From: Ceratodon purpureus
Taxonomy: Eukaryota; Streptophyta; Bryopsida; Pseudoditrichales; Ditrichaceae
Length of the DNA: 64,000 nucleotides
Reading direction: 5' to 3'
Assembly (NCBI GenBank): GCA_014871385.1
Contig: CM026421.1
Span: 20,884,865-20,948,864, forward strand
In this document: positions 1 to 12,372 of the stretch, piece by piece
Position numbering within the stretch: position 1 is the first letter of the stretch
Layout: each line of letters opens with the position of its first letter
Made by a program: the position numbers and the translations under genes
The notes under the pieces: generated by a model
Seen by the model: the letters and a program-made list of their open reading frames with translations, nothing else
Database searches by the model: none
What the model was told of the DNA's origin: nothing

Positions 1-19
1 ATTTGGAGGTGTGACATAC

Positions 20-2660
20 TGCATAAGCCTTAAAGATGAGGTCAGAATGATGAGGCTGTATAAATACATCATCTGTTGCATGTCCAAAAAGAGCCGGAAT
101 AAATGATTTCTTGGCCACCTGAAAGGTATCAATGGCGCAAATCAGTCCATCTTTTTAGTATCAGAAATACTGGTATTAGATTCGTTCAAAATTGTTAAGG
201 TACACGTTTTGTACTTGAGAACAAAGAAAAGGATCGAAAGATAGATGTCAGGTTTTCACTTCGATATAGTACGTTTTGAGACCAACCTGGACAGTGTCAA
301 GGTCCATTATATCAAACTGGGCCTTCTTTTGAATTGCCTTCCGCATGTATTGCACAGCCACCTTGACCTGTATGCAAACAGTATACATCAACAAAGGTAG
401 TAGGCATACTTGCGCCACCCAACTAGAAGAGGAATTAGCTTGTCCTAGAGCATCCAAAACGAAAAGGAATGATCATTGCTCGCTGTTTACAAATTTCTAT
501 TTCAAGAGGCACCCTCTACTTATGAATCTTAGGCGCGATAGAACGTGCAAAACATTAACGTTAGGCATCATGTCAAGAGAATCAGCACCGTGAATTTTGG
601 AAGACGAATCTTGTATACGTCGACGAGTTCCATCATAAGGTTGTTAAGATTCGAAAAAGGGCTGTCCAGGACCATGCCAGCAACGGAAGGATCTTGAGCT
701 CCGTACATAAGACTGCAATGATCGATAAAAAGATTACAGTGCATCCACACAGTTCCAACGACAAGGATTCAACATTGCTGCGACACTTCAAAAGATGAAG
801 ACGAAACGCAACGTTTCAAAATGTGAGATACGTTGGAGGAAGAAATTAGTGGTAATTTTAAGAAAAAGATATTCAGATATTTCTGACAACCTTATGCATG
901 AAAAAACTGAAGCATGACAACGACCATCACTCAAGAGTCTCTTGGAACGCAATCAGCATTACGAAGGGTGAGACGAAAATTATACCAGGTAACAGCTCCC
1001 ATGGAGCGACCCCACAAACCAATTCGGGAGACTTGCTCGTCAGTCCGCAAATGATTTACGACTGCTTTTAAATCATCTGTCTGTACAAGTGTAGACACAC
1101 ATGCCAGTTAGTTATGTCGTCACAGATACACCCAGCTGATGGATTTGATGGAAAAAATTATTATTGCATGCAATCAAGTCACATAACTTCAGGAAGCAAA
1201 CCTACATCACTTGCAATTGACCTAAAAAGTACTTTTCAAGACCATGATAGGGACATTGTCGTAGAAAAGGAGAAGGTTGTACAGAAGAGAATCGCCAAAG
1301 AAAGAAGCAGGTCAAAGAAGTCTTACCTCATTCCAACCCAAGCTCACATAATTGCCATCAGATAAACCCGAGCCTGAGAAGTCTAATGTAAAAACAGTTA
1401 TATTACATGGTAGGAGTATAATGGCTGCTTCATTTGCATCGGCTCGACATCCACTGTACATTAGCATGATACACATACATCTTGTAAATACCACAACGTG
1501 ACTAGACTCTGCAGATAAGAAAAAATCTACAAAAAATTGATTAAGTGAATCAATCTGACATACACTTATGAAGTATGATATGATATGTTAAAAGCCTGCA
1601 AGTACACAGTTGCGTCTAACCTGTTGCCATGGCAGTATATAACGCATGGAAGTGCTTCATCTTTGGGAGGAGAATGTGGCATGTAGTGACTACATTGCAA
1701 TGTATGTCCTCTATTATTTATAACCTGCAAAATATCATGTGACCAGTTCAGATCGATGATGTGCTAATCAAATATCAGACTTAGAGAAAGTTGTGCCCAC
1801 ATACCTGGTCCTTTGTGCTCAGGGAAGGCACAAACAAACATGAAAGGATAAAATATATTTTTTCAAAGATTAGAAACAAAACCTCTAGAAGAAATAGATG
1901 GTAGAAATGGTAGACATTACATAAACCATCACTACACGATAACCACTAAAAATCCTAGCAGCATCGGCAGAAAGGCCCCGTTCTAAACTCAAAATACGGT
2001 ATACGACCTGAGTCTTCACTAGCAGACCTTCAAATTTGTAGAAAAAATTATCCAGGGAATCGAAAATAAAATAAACCTGAAGATCTTTTCGCATGTACTT
2101 GCGACCTTTCAGCAGAAAATCCTTCTCGAGTAAATCGAGAGCTTGGCTATAATTCGCCCTGCAGCAATGATGAGCGGTTCGAAAAACATTATTAGATCCT
2201 GCAAAATCTACTAAAATCAAATAGAAAGATGGATATCATTACAAGTAGCGATAATTAATATCAACGTTTCGAAGTACTGCCAAAACAGGAGTTTTAATAT
2301 AGGTTTTAGGAGCAGCTTGTGATCAACATGCTGCACCTTCAAATTCGTATCCAGACCTCTAATATAGTTCCGGCCTACTTTGCTCAGGCTTCTCCACCAT
2401 CAACGGTAAAATTGTAATTACTAAAAGCCTAGGCACTTCTTAGAAGCCACTTCCATCGCCGAGATATAATCGATAGAAAAAGACAACAGAGATCCAGATC
2501 CTTACTTTCTCAAAGGAAGATACTGTGATAAGAAAGTCACAGAATACTGAATAACAGCAAACATTGTGTTGAGCTATCATTAAAAGACACACTGCATGAC
2601 TGTTTCGGATTGCGAAAGCTACCTTGGAGGCCGTATGACAAAGTTCACTAATTGCTCCAT
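20..2660 (-). CDS. Alpha/beta hydrolase (S33/EMB8-like superfamily), 3' end outside window
   Basis: Eight exons read on the minus strand: 2623-2660 (ATG, MEQLVNFVIRPPR), 2077-2158, 1621-1724, 1327-1453, 986-1080, 589-712, 287-367 and 20-118. All junctions are GT-AG and in phase, giving 250 residues before the left edge. The protein matches the conserved plant alpha/beta hydrolases that begin with VNFVIRPPR. Visible landmarks are the oxyanion-region YCHGNSGCRA, the nucleophile elbow GRSMGA (Ser in G-x-S-x-G), the MVLDSPFS strand, and FGHATDD carrying the probable acid. The catalytic histidine (expected in a downstream GDHN-type motif) should lie beyond position 1. The substrate is unknown, since this family is largely uncharacterised in plants. 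The start fits because family members begin with this same short exon. Exon order and phase are well supported; biochemical role is not. Confidence 0.9.
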
Positions 2661-4330
2661 CATCCTCTTGAATCATACGAAGCTCGTACACAGCATCCCC
2701 TGCGATCCTGCTAGTTGTTGCCTATTCTCATCCGCAAGTAGTAAGTTTGAATTGCGCCAGAAACCTAATTTTTCCCTTCCCCATCCTTGAAATCTCCGTC
2801 TTACTCATATCCACCAGAATAGGCTGTTCCTAATTCGACCTTACTTCGACTTTCATAGCATAACAATACGACCTTCTGTGATCTGGCCACAAAATTCAGA
2901 AAGCATAAAAACTCATTAGCGAGCAGAAGCACATCAATTGACCTCTCCAAGTTCTTCCTCCCCAAGCCCCTGCCCTTACAAGCTCGTAGAACATCATCTG
3001 CTTTTGCACAACCGCCAAAACTCAGTTGGCAGGCGAGGTCTAATGTCTGCTTTGAGATTTCACGACCCGAAATCTCATATGGCCTATCAACTCCGCAATT
3101 TGCAATCATGTGCCTAACCTTCTAGAATTTTCTCTGCACTCAAATGTACCCGCTTCTTCCTTCCAGAAATAAAAAATTAAAAAAAAATCATACGGCTGGC
3201 AACCTCATTCTCGATTCCCGTCCCCTCGACAGTCTCACACTTGATTACTTCTAAAGAAAAACCTGACTCCAGAAAAATTTCACGGCACTATTTTTACAGG
3301 CAACAATGACTGAATCTTAGCATGCCTAAAATCATTTAGTGTTTGAAAGTACTACAAGTATCGCGGAATCGTGACAACTAGTAACCTAAAGCTCCACGCT
3401 AGTAAAAATCGACGTTACTGCCTAAAAGGAGGACCAACGGAGGCAAAATCAACCAAGATTACAGGCGCTGAATTGACTTCTCCCTGCAGCCGACCTCAGT
3501 GGCCATTGTACACGCGTGAATTTCCGCAAATAGAACTAAAAGCAGACGAAGAATAAGAACCACGACAGTACAGAGAGAAAAACACTCACTCGGAGGAGGA
3601 AAAAAAAAAAAAAAACGCACGATTCGTCACTCTAAAACATCCAGTCCTCCTGGATGCACGTAAGAGACACGAAAAACAACTCCCGCGACAAGACCTCGTC
3701 AACGACAAGTCAATTCATTCACAACAACACCAACCCTAAGCCAAGCCATCGACAAGAACTGACTCACTCATCCACCACCTAACAAACACTCCCAAGACAC
3801 TCCCAAGACTCCTCCACGACAACGCAACCGAAATAACAACAACAACTACACTTATCCATTCCCGAAAACAATCCCCGCCCCGCCCCGGCGCACACCTCTA
3901 CCTCTCCCGAATCCCGGATCACATCCATCACGCCTCAACGCACACTCCAACAACAAAACAAACGCAACCAAACGCAGATCAATACCCAAACTCTTCCCTC
4001 CCACGCCCCAGCCGCTGTTCATCCCCCTGCCACTGTACCCGCCATGATTGCACACAAAACGAGGCTCCAAACGGACAGAAAGCCATACCTGCAGTTCCCC
4101 GCCACAGATCCCCGGGATCGATACGAGCGAGACGCCGCTCTGCATTCAGAACGCAAACCCTCGCTCCAACCTCCAACCTCCCCCCTCCTGCCTCCGTCGC
4201 TGAAGCCACAAGTGATAAGGAAGGAGTCGAGCCGGATGAGTGATTGGCTTGGATTACGATGCCAACAGCAGATCGATCTCCCGAGCAGCACCTCCTCACG
4301 ACGCTCTGTCTCTCCCGGTGTGTGAGTTCA
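2661..4330. other. 5' flank and probable UTR of the hydrolase gene
   Basis: No coding region is recognised. The segment is moderately AT-rich near the gene, has an A-run near 3600 and becomes C-rich on the plus strand from about 3700 to 4300, as in moss promoter/5'UTR regions. A 102-codon minus-strand frame at 2801-3109 resembles nothing known and may be UTR or a chance frame. No TATA box was assigned. Confidence 0.4.
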
Positions 4331-4459
4331 TCAGTGTGTGTGTATGTGCGTTCGCCATAGCTGCAGGGGCGATTGCAACACTAACAATGAGGCAGTGCAA
4401 ACTGAGTCCTCGTGTGTGTTGGGATTCAGTGTGCGTTGGTGAGTGTGAGCAAGGCGCAA

Positions 4460-4745
4460 ATCCTGGGCTGGTTGCTCGCTGGCACGGTATTTCTGGGTCC
4501 CGGGACCCGGCGCACGCTATGTTACGTGGGCTTACAGGGCTTACCCCTGCATGGGCCCTGCATAGTCACGGACTGTGCGTTGTTGGGGGTGCCTCAGCCG
4601 CTTTCTGGTGGCGGTACCGGGGTTCGGACTCCCGGGGAATCCGCCCCGATGGGGCCCGGCAGTGAGGCCTGCATGAGTTTTCTACCTTGGTGCTTGCTCT
4701 GGGTGTAAGTTTTTGAAATTGAACCGGGAGAGTCAGTTTTAGAGC
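4460..4745. repeat. GC-rich, hairpin-rich island, possible SINE or transposon end
   Basis: A sharp GC-rich block lies just before AT-rich sequence. It contains palindromic stretches (GGGTCCCGGGACCC near 4495; CCCCGATGGGGCC near 4650) and a tRNA B-box-like GGGGTTCGGACTCCC near 4620. It ends in TTTTTGAAATTGAACCGG, loosely like the end of the segment at 9870-9893. No clear A box or target duplication was found, so the class is uncertain. Confidence 0.3.
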
Positions 4746-6365
4746 GGAGATAGATAGCCCATTTTCTTGTGACCCCTAATCTTGTGACCCATGTGACCTA
4801 TGGTTGGTTGTCCTAATACCACCCACTGCTCCAAAATTGATCAGGAGATTCCCCACGACCAATCAGGCCTAAATCCTAGATTGTGAAAAATAGATGTACC
4901 TCATTTGTACGTTGGAGCATGTATCGGTTTTGGGTCACGTGTTACTTTGCATTTTGGAATTCTGTAGAAAATTGAGAATTGCATATTTTCTTGTTGCATT
5001 TTTTCCAATCCTTCTCAAATCCTATTTCAAAACCTCTCATATTTTTTTTCAAAATTTACCACTGCTCAAAATACCTTAAATTTAGTTGTTTTAAGGCATT
5101 CAATCATAATCTTGTGACGTATGTGACCCCTCTCAGCTTCCTTCTGTTCTTGGACTTGGAGTCAAGCAACATTGATTTATAATATGGGGTAGCTTTCCTA
5201 CGAGCATGGGAATATGTTCCATTATTCTCGGTTTAATGTTTTTTGGTTTATCATATCTTTTAGTGGTAATTTTTAATTTGCAGAAATGGTAGTTGTTTTT
5301 ATAAAAGAATAATATTCATGGATATTAGTATTATACAATTGGCTTTATTAAAGATTCAAAACTATTGATGTTGATAGCCATATCCACTTCTTTTCCATCT
5401 CACAAAGTGGATATTGAATTCATTAAAAAATTCCTATTTGATTTTTTTTAATTTATTATTTTATGTTATAATTAAATTTAAATGATTCAAAATATTAATT
5501 ATGATTTCAAACTGTCTCTTTTGAATTGAGCATGTGTCGGATATATATGGAAGTTTACGTGTAATGTAATTTAAGTGCCTTCCAAAATTTACAATCTCTT
5601 TCCAAATTGTCCAACTTTGTGTATTTTCTACATTTACCCAGAAAATATTCCTAAAAACCAACTTTTTTTATATTCATTATATATATACTTTCAATTGATA
5701 GAATAATTGCACATACAATTTAGAAAAATATTTATAAAAGTTGGATTTTAGAAAGATTTACATACAATAAAGGTTCAACTTTGTATACATTATATCAAGT
5801 AATCTAGCTCCAATACTTTTACCTCTCCAACAATCCAATAAGTTCCATTATAAACGCTTATTTAGCCATTTTGAGGCTTATGAATGATCTACATTGCTTA
5901 TGGAATGTGCATACAACACCGTTGTACATTCAATGAATTTTTTGAATCTTCTTGCAATCTTCCTCTATGATTATTATGCATTTTTTGTGTCAAAAGCTAT
6001 AACATTGATTTTATGGATGAGTTGAAATGGAAGGGGGTATGAGTTCTTTGAGAAGAAGCCGTTGCCTACATCTGATTTTTTGACAATTGAACATAGTTTG
6101 GGCAACAATTGAGGATATTCTAAGCAATTTCAGAAAAAACATTAAAAAAAAACATTTTGATACTATGTAGCTGCAATTGGTAGAATAACTACATGCTATT
6201 GAAATAAAATAAAAATATTTATAAATACGATGATTCTTCAACTTCTTTAGTAATCTTTGGATATGATTGTTGTAGGATTCCACGTCCCGAAGCCGCCAAT
6301 TGTTGTATGAAGGAATTCGATCATAAGGATATGTCCCCTCTACTCTGTAGGATGGCTTTATCCTT
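4746..6365. other. AT-rich intergenic DNA
   Basis: No gene is recognised. The short motif CTTGTGAC...TATGTGACC occurs around 4767-4802 and again near 5110-5130, the only internal repeat seen. The rest is strongly AT-rich with many stops in all frames, typical of decayed intergenic DNA. Confidence 0.5.
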
Positions 6366-7109
6366 ATGCTAATTCTTGGAGAAAAGTTTGGCAAAGACAT
6401 TAATCTCATAGATGATTTGGCAATGTTGCTTTTTAACGCTAAGCGTAATGGCGCGCTTCTTGTATATCCACCAATACCCGCCGAGTACAGATGGGTTGAC
6501 TCCACTTATTTCGTTAACATTGGTTCGGCCGACAAGGCGTTGTTTCTTCGCCTTGGAATATTCATTCTAGTGTTTCGTTTTCGAAAATGGAGAAATCAGT
6601 CAGAGGCCGATCATGCATCAAATGCTTTGCTCTTGTGGTTTCTAATAAATTGGCTTAATAAAGCGGTAGCTGTCCAGATTATGAGATTGAATGACTTAGA
6701 GAGGCAAGAGAGGTTGAGAGGAGAGGAGAGAGCATATGAGTGCATTAGAATTGACTACATCAATTATGATGTTACTTATGATGGATCTTACTTGACGATG
6801 GAGCGAAGGTGTCCAGATCACGACAATGTTATATTTGTTCAAGCCTCGGAAATCATGCACACATTTGAAGTGGAAGATGGAAACTGAGGAGGCGACCGTT
6901 GCGTTGCTACGCAATTAGAGACATTCGAGTGGATCATGGACCGCTTGACCACTCCGGATTTGCATAATGAGGAGTGGCGGCAAACAATCAAGGGCTTTAT
7001 TTACAATGGTATTGAGAGGAAACCCCGTCCACCAATTTTCTACAAATCGGATATACTTATTGATCCAATGTCGGCCAATTATGATGCTAATTCAAGGTAT
7101 AAGAGATAA
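6366..7109 (+). pseudogene. Unidentified coding region, probably decayed
   Basis: A reading frame opens at 6366 and continues in one frame to a stop at 7107-7109, with one interruption, about 247 codons in all. The composition looks protein-like: LILGEKFGKDINLIDDLAM near the start, a hydrophobic middle, and a charged stretch (LNDLERQERLRGEERAYEC). Base composition is higher in GC than the surrounding AT-rich DNA, which also suggests former coding sequence. I recognise no family. It lies 0.5 kb from a Copia remnant, so a transposon origin is possible. A short host gene with an unrecognised intron is the alternative. Confidence 0.35.
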
Positions 7110-7649
7110 TTCAAACATGGGCAACTTTTATTGTTTACTTTATTTCATTGCTAAAAAAATAGATCCTTAGATAGTTTAAATCTTTTTCAAATTATTTTTA
7201 ATAAAAAAATTCACAATATTATTTCATACATTGATTTTGATTTTGAAAGCACAATATTTCTCTTTAATTTTTTTTAATAAAAAAAATGTATAAATTTTAA
7301 AAACTTATAAACATGCTCAATCAATTAAAATATTGTATGAAAACACACAATGTTTGTAGGCCGTGTGGCCTACTCAATCTCTTATGAGATTTAATCCCCC
7401 TTTTCGGAGGTAGGGCTCACTTTTGTGCAATTTTTGCAAATAGCTAATCACTTTTTTGGTCCATTTTATTGGTCTTCTCCCCAGATTTCTAACCTCTATT
7501 GATGCCTCCTATGAGTGAGGAACTGTGTTGACTAGCGACTAAGTAGAAATAGGTTTTGATAGAAGTCGGTAGAGCTTTGTGCGAGGGTCTCGAGTTGCTT
7601 GTAAAAATGTTCTATTTGATTGTTTAACGTCAAATATCAGGCAATTGTT
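7110..7649. other. AT-rich intergenic DNA
   Basis: Nothing supported on either strand. A short GC-richer patch near 7355-7400 has no coding pattern. Confidence 0.4.
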
Positions 7650-8060
7650 TCAGTTAAAAACTATAGTATGTCCTAGATCTGCGAATGTGCCTACGGAGAG
7701 TAAGTTATGCTGTACTCCAGGAACATAATTAACGTCTGTGATTATTTTTACTTCATGTTGTGAAAATTTGACATTGCCTTTGTAACTAACTGGGAGAACA
7801 TGTCCTATAGGTGAATAAATGGTAAAAATAAAAGACTGAGTGACATCAGAGATAAATTCAGCATTTTTAGAGACATGGAAGGCAGCGCCGGAATCGAGGA
7901 ACCAAGGTTCTTCATCAGTTGAAAACGCCGACATGCAAGCGTTGAGAGAGGCTTTAGTGTCTTCGGGATCAGATTCCTCATCAGGTAGGTCTTTGACAAT
8001 GGCATAAGGGCTTTCTTGTGTAATATTTATATAATATTTCATGTAATATTTATGCGACAT
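7650..8060 (-). mobile_element. Ty1/copia retrotransposon remnant (protease region)
   Basis: The minus-strand translation shows the Copia aspartic protease landmark WFLDSGAAFHV, followed by the VPGVQHNLLSVG segment typical of the same region of plant Copia polyproteins. Only this fragment of the polyprotein is recognisable. No long terminal repeats, integrase or reverse transcriptase were found nearby in the AT-rich flanks. It is a broken fossil fragment. Age cannot be estimated without LTRs, but the strong AT drift of the surroundings suggests it is not recent. Confidence 0.8.
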
Positions 8061-8312
8061 TATTTCAATAGCATGGAAAACAAAAATCTTCTTAAATCCA
8101 TTTCTAAAAGGGGGGTTTTTTTTTTATCACCAAGTGTATTTTAAATACATTGTATAAAACTGAAGCAGATGTTTTACCTTAAAAGCATATTCAATACATT
8201 CATCAAATAAACTTATAAAATTATTGCAAGTTCTTCAACGAGTTAACAATGCTTGCACTAACTTCATTAAAATACTTCATCAAATGCATACTTAAATTTT
8301 TTTTATTTTTTT

Positions 8313-8359
<47 letters not shown>

Positions 8360-9750
8360 TATATTTAATACATAACAAATAAGCTCGTGACCTTTTAATA
8401 AAGATTTAACCTTTTAATGACCTAAGAACAACACTTATGTTGATATTAAGAAACTACCTTGATCAATGAGGAAAAAATACTTTAAGTAAATAATTTATAG
8501 TCTCAAAGATAAGCAAGTACCTTTGCCCAAAAAGTGAACATCCATTTTTATCTAGTCAAACAATATAGTAGTCCAACCTATCAACCTTGAAGCCAATTTT
8601 TTGAGTTCCACATAATTACAATGGTGTATTCTTCAAGATCACATGGTTGAATGACGTCATATATGTCTGTTTATCCTTTAAATAATATACGGTATGTGAT
8701 CAATCTATTAAATTCTCCGATACTTTGAAGTGTTAGAAGAGGCTGAGTGCTTACGAATTAAGTTACGCTCTTCATTCCAAAACAAAGACCAAAATTTTTG
8801 GCAACTTTGAGTTTCCAAGCAATTTAAATTACTACCATTCAAAAATGAATTGTTCTGAATTGTGGTTGAAGAAAAAATCCATATTTAATTCCAATTCTAG
8901 TAGCACTACTTTAATTTCTCGAAAAACCTAAAATAAATCTATACTTTATAAATTCCAATAATGAAGATCAAAATTTTAGCATTTCTTACAACTAAGTATA
9001 GATCCATTCACAACAAGTTTTTGAAAGTGAAGTCTAGGAGGGCATGAATTAGAATCTTAATTTGAGATATTTGTTTCATTAGAATTATCACATCCTAAAA
9101 TGAATTTATGGCCTAATTTAGAAGTTAAAGCCAAATTCCATTTTTTTTCAATGTGTATATTTTATAAATTTAAAATTTAACTTGGAAGATGTCAATAATA
9201 ATTATATCAATTACTATATGTGATAATCGATCGTTTGAATTGATTGAAATTTTGATGCTCAAGAGGTGATGTTTTGATAAATCAATGTTGAATGGAGTTT
9301 TAATCGAGTTGAATTTAGTGTAGTCATTTTTTTCCTAATAACCAAATCAAACTAACTTCCATTGAACTTTCTATTAGTTATATTAATGGCTACGCTTATG
9401 TGTAGCCTTTGCATTTGAGAATCCATTGTTATATATAAACACCCACAACAATATGAATGAAAATTAAGAATCTAACAACCGTTAAGAACGAAGTAACTAA
9501 ATTCAATGAAGAACAACTACCAATTCTACTTCATTATATAACCTTCAACTTATAAACAATTTTATTTTTTGAAAATTATATTTTAAAGCCAAAATAAAAA
9601 TATTTTGATAATCCTATGCTATATTAAATAAAACAATATCTCAACCCATATGCTATCATTTACAACTAAATCAGAACATCTTCAATCCATTTCATACATT
9701 CATTAAAAAATCAAACTCTAGTATGATATTATCAAAGTAAAAATAAAGGC
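8061..9750. other. AT-rich intergenic DNA
   Basis: No coding or RNA gene is seen. The sequence is very AT-rich on both strands with dense stops. Apart from the AT microsatellite listed separately, it holds no recognisable element. Confidence 0.5.
8316..8366. repeat. (AT)n microsatellite
   Basis: About 50 bases of alternating A and T, interrupted once by GT near 8341. Confidence 0.95.
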
Positions 9751-9755
9751 ACCGT

Positions 9756-9960
9756 GCCCGCGGTGTAGTGGTTTGAGTCATGGCACGCCAGTTGCGGATG
9801 CGCACGCTTTTAGGGTAGGATCCGGGGCCTCGCGCCCTGGTGCGTCACGGGCTTCGGCCCCCTTTTCTTTTTGAACCGGTCGAGTCTTCTTGGATTGAGT
9901 CATGGCACATTGGTGAGGTGCTTGTAAGTTCAAATCCCAGTGCCAACGTGGTGCCTACCA
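9756..9960 (+). mobile_element. tRNA-derived SINE interrupted by a 122-bp insertion
   Basis: A tRNA-like pol III head starts at about 9756. It has an A-box-like GTGTAGTGGTTTGAG at 9763-9777 and a B box GTTCAAATCCC at 9928-9938. The two are too far apart for a tRNA because the 14-mer TTGAGTCATGGCAC occurs at both 9773-9786 and 9895-9908, bracketing a GC-rich insert. If one copy of the 14-mer and the insert are disregarded, the A-to-B spacing matches a tRNA of about 70 nt. The simplest reading is a SINE with a second short element inserted in its head, leaving a 14-bp target duplication. The SINE's own 3' end is not defined. Confidence 0.55.
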
Positions 9961-10818
9961 CCGTAGTCACCCAACTATGGTGGAGAATCTTGAGACCTTG
10001 TTGTATGGGTACTGAAAAAAAGGAATGTGGGGGGATGATATGTTGGTTGTCTTCAAGGCACTTAGTGTAGAAAAGTGTTTACCTTCGAAAGAGGGGAGTA
10101 ACTCTAGATTCATTATCCTTTGTCTAGTGGCCATCGTATTAATGAATAGAATGAACAAACACTGCATTCATGTCAGTAAAAAGAATACTAAATATAAAAA
10201 GAACGATCCACCGGTAGCTCAGCAGACCATTTTTTATTAATCACAGATTCACCAATTTTTTCCAAAGATGAAAAACCCAACTAACTTAACCAACCCAACC
10301 CAAGCCAACCCAACGGTCCCAACCCATGAAACCATGGTCAACAACACCCATCCCGTTCGTCCACCCCAGTCCCGTCCAGTCGAGTCCGTCGACCGTGCAC
10401 TTGGTGCGTGGACCCCACTCCACCCCCCCACTCCATCCGTCGACAGAGCCAGTCCGTCAAGCCCACTAAGAAGGGAGGCGTGGAGGCGTCTAGAAGCAGC
10501 ACCCACCGCAAAAGAGGCCACACACCCTCCCACGGCAACAACAACAAGACCTAAGCATCACCCCCCCCAAGGCAAGGAAGGAAATGCCCAACTAAACTGC
10601 ACTGTCTTATCTACTTTTATTGTTCTCCATCTGCCCATCCCATCCCATCCCATGCACACCCCCGAACATTAGCCCATTCCATTCCTCTCCGGGAACATCA
10701 CCAACGACATCACCATTCCAGCATTCGCCTGCGCCCTGCGGATCCCCAAACCCACTTCACTCGCCTGCAAACCGTAGTCCGTGTGGAGGGCCTGTCACTT
10801 TGAGGGACTAAGTTAGTC
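9961..10818. other. Intergenic DNA and promoter/5'UTR of the GrpE gene
   Basis: No coding region is convincing. From about 10260 the plus strand becomes C-rich with CCAACC and CATCC runs, as expected of a plant 5' region. Long overlapping frames here arise from that composition. The GrpE start follows at 10819. Confidence 0.45.
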
Positions 10819-12372
10819 ATGGCAATGGCAGCGGTGGCAGCCGCGCCTGCAGTGGCGGGCTCGCTCGCCTACGCGCCTCGCCAGAGCGCTGTGGCTTTGC
10901 GAATGTCCTCGGTCAGGGCTTTCGTTCCGCAGCGGTTTTCTGTGCGTGGGCGGGTTGGGCTCTACAGCTGCCAGTCTCGGCGGGTTGTGTTCGCTGCTCA
11001 GAATTCCGCGCAGACGGAAGCTAAGGTGTGTGTGTGTCTGGTGGCGTTTTTTCTGGTGTTCTTTTCATGACGGACGTTTTGGAGGGGTTAGAGGTTTCAA
11101 TTGGTGTGATGTGCTGAGTGTTGATTTTTTTGATGGGAGGGTGGTGCGGTGGGAGGTTAGGGGTTATGGAGAGAGGGGTGGGTTTTGGGTTAGGGTTTTC
11201 GTGAATTGTGGTTTGTGGTGTTTAGGGTTGCGAGGACGGGTGGGTTTGTAGGCAGGTGCATTGGTTATCGTTTGAGTTTTTTGGTTTGATGGGTATTTTA
11301 ATTGGTGATGGAGTGTTGGAATTTGAGTGTGGATAGAGTGGTGGGGGAGTGTTTGGCTGATATGGGGAATCTGGTGGTGTGTGACAGGAAACAGAGGAGG
11401 ACGAGGATGTGAAGGAAGAGGAGATTAGTGAAGGTGCTAGTGCAGCTCCAGCTGCTGAAGAAACGTCGCAGTCGAATATCCAAGTTTTGCTTCAGAGTTA
11501 CAGGGAAGCAGTGGTGGCTAATGATGAGGGAGCACTTAGTGAATATGAGAAAGAGCTAGAGTCGATTGCTAACGAAAGGGATTCCTTGGGGGAGAAATTG
11601 AATGCTCTTATTGAGGAGATTTCGACCGGGAAGGACCGGTATCTTCGGCTTAATGCAGATTTTGACAATTACAGAAAGCGGGCTGAGAGGGACCGTCTGG
11701 CCACTGCGGGTAATGTTAAGGGGGAAGTCATAGAGAGCTTGCTACCTATGGTGGACAACTTTGAAAGGGCTAAGACATCCATTAAGACCGAGACAGAGGG
11801 TGAACAGAAGATCGATAACAGCTACCAGGGTATCTACAAGCAGTTCGTGGAGATTATGAAGTCACTTGGTGTGGTTGCCGTTGAAACTGTCGGCCAGACC
11901 TTTGACCCCAATGTAAGTGCCTATCTTGGTGTTCAATGAGCATGTTTCGATGATAGTCTTGCATTCGCATTTGAAGTCTTTGAAATTGGAGGGATTAACT
12001 TTGCGGCGAAATTATTAAAGATGTGATTTTTTAAGGCCAATTCGAATAATTGATAGTCAATTCTTTTGGATGTTGGATTGCTGTACGTTGTCTCCACAAT
12101 ATCTGAAGTAATGGCAATGTCTCTCTTCTGCGTTTTGTTGGATTTTTTTTTATTCTGCTGAATATGAATTGTGTGTGGTTTTGCAGCTTCATGAGGCAAT
12201 CATGCGTGAGGATTCGACAGAGTTTGCTGAAGATGTCGTTAGTCAGGAATTTCGCCGAGGCTTTAGGATAGGAGACAGGTTGCTACGGCCAGCCATGGTG
12301 AAGGTATCATCGGGCCCTGGTCCTTCTTCTAAAGGTGATTTACCTGTTGAGGAGTCCCTTGCCAATGAGTGA
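10819..12372 (+). CDS. CGE1: Chloroplast GrpE, nucleotide exchange factor for plastid Hsp70
   Basis: Three exons: 10819-11025, 11388-11912 and 12187-12372. All are in phase 0 with GT-AG borders and encode 305 residues. Residues 1 to about 60 form an Ala/Arg/Ser-rich, acid-poor chloroplast transit peptide ending near VVFAAQN. A Glu-rich linker follows. Then comes the GrpE core: a long coiled coil (SEYEKELESIANERDSL), the family signature around RLNADFDNYRKRAERDR, and VIESLLPMVDNFERA. The C-terminal exon supplies the beta domain (LHEAIMRED, ... EFRRGFRIGDRLLRPAMVKV), ending shortly after. GrpE releases ADP from DnaK-type Hsp70, so here it should act in the stroma in protein import and folding. 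The start is chosen because it opens the transit peptide and no earlier in-frame Met is plausible. Confidence 0.95.

Noticed and set aside
4240-4708. Overlapping 98- and 141-codon frames
   Set aside because: They arise from a GC-rich structured island; two frames are open at once and neither looks like a protein.
9756-9938. A tRNA gene
   Set aside because: A and B boxes are over 150 bases apart, the intervening DNA is bracketed by a 14-bp duplication, and no acceptor stem pairing was seen.
10268-10672. 134-codon plus-strand frame
   Set aside because: Its Pro/Thr/His-rich translation comes from C-rich promoter sequence; overlapping minus frames are equally open and no domain is present.
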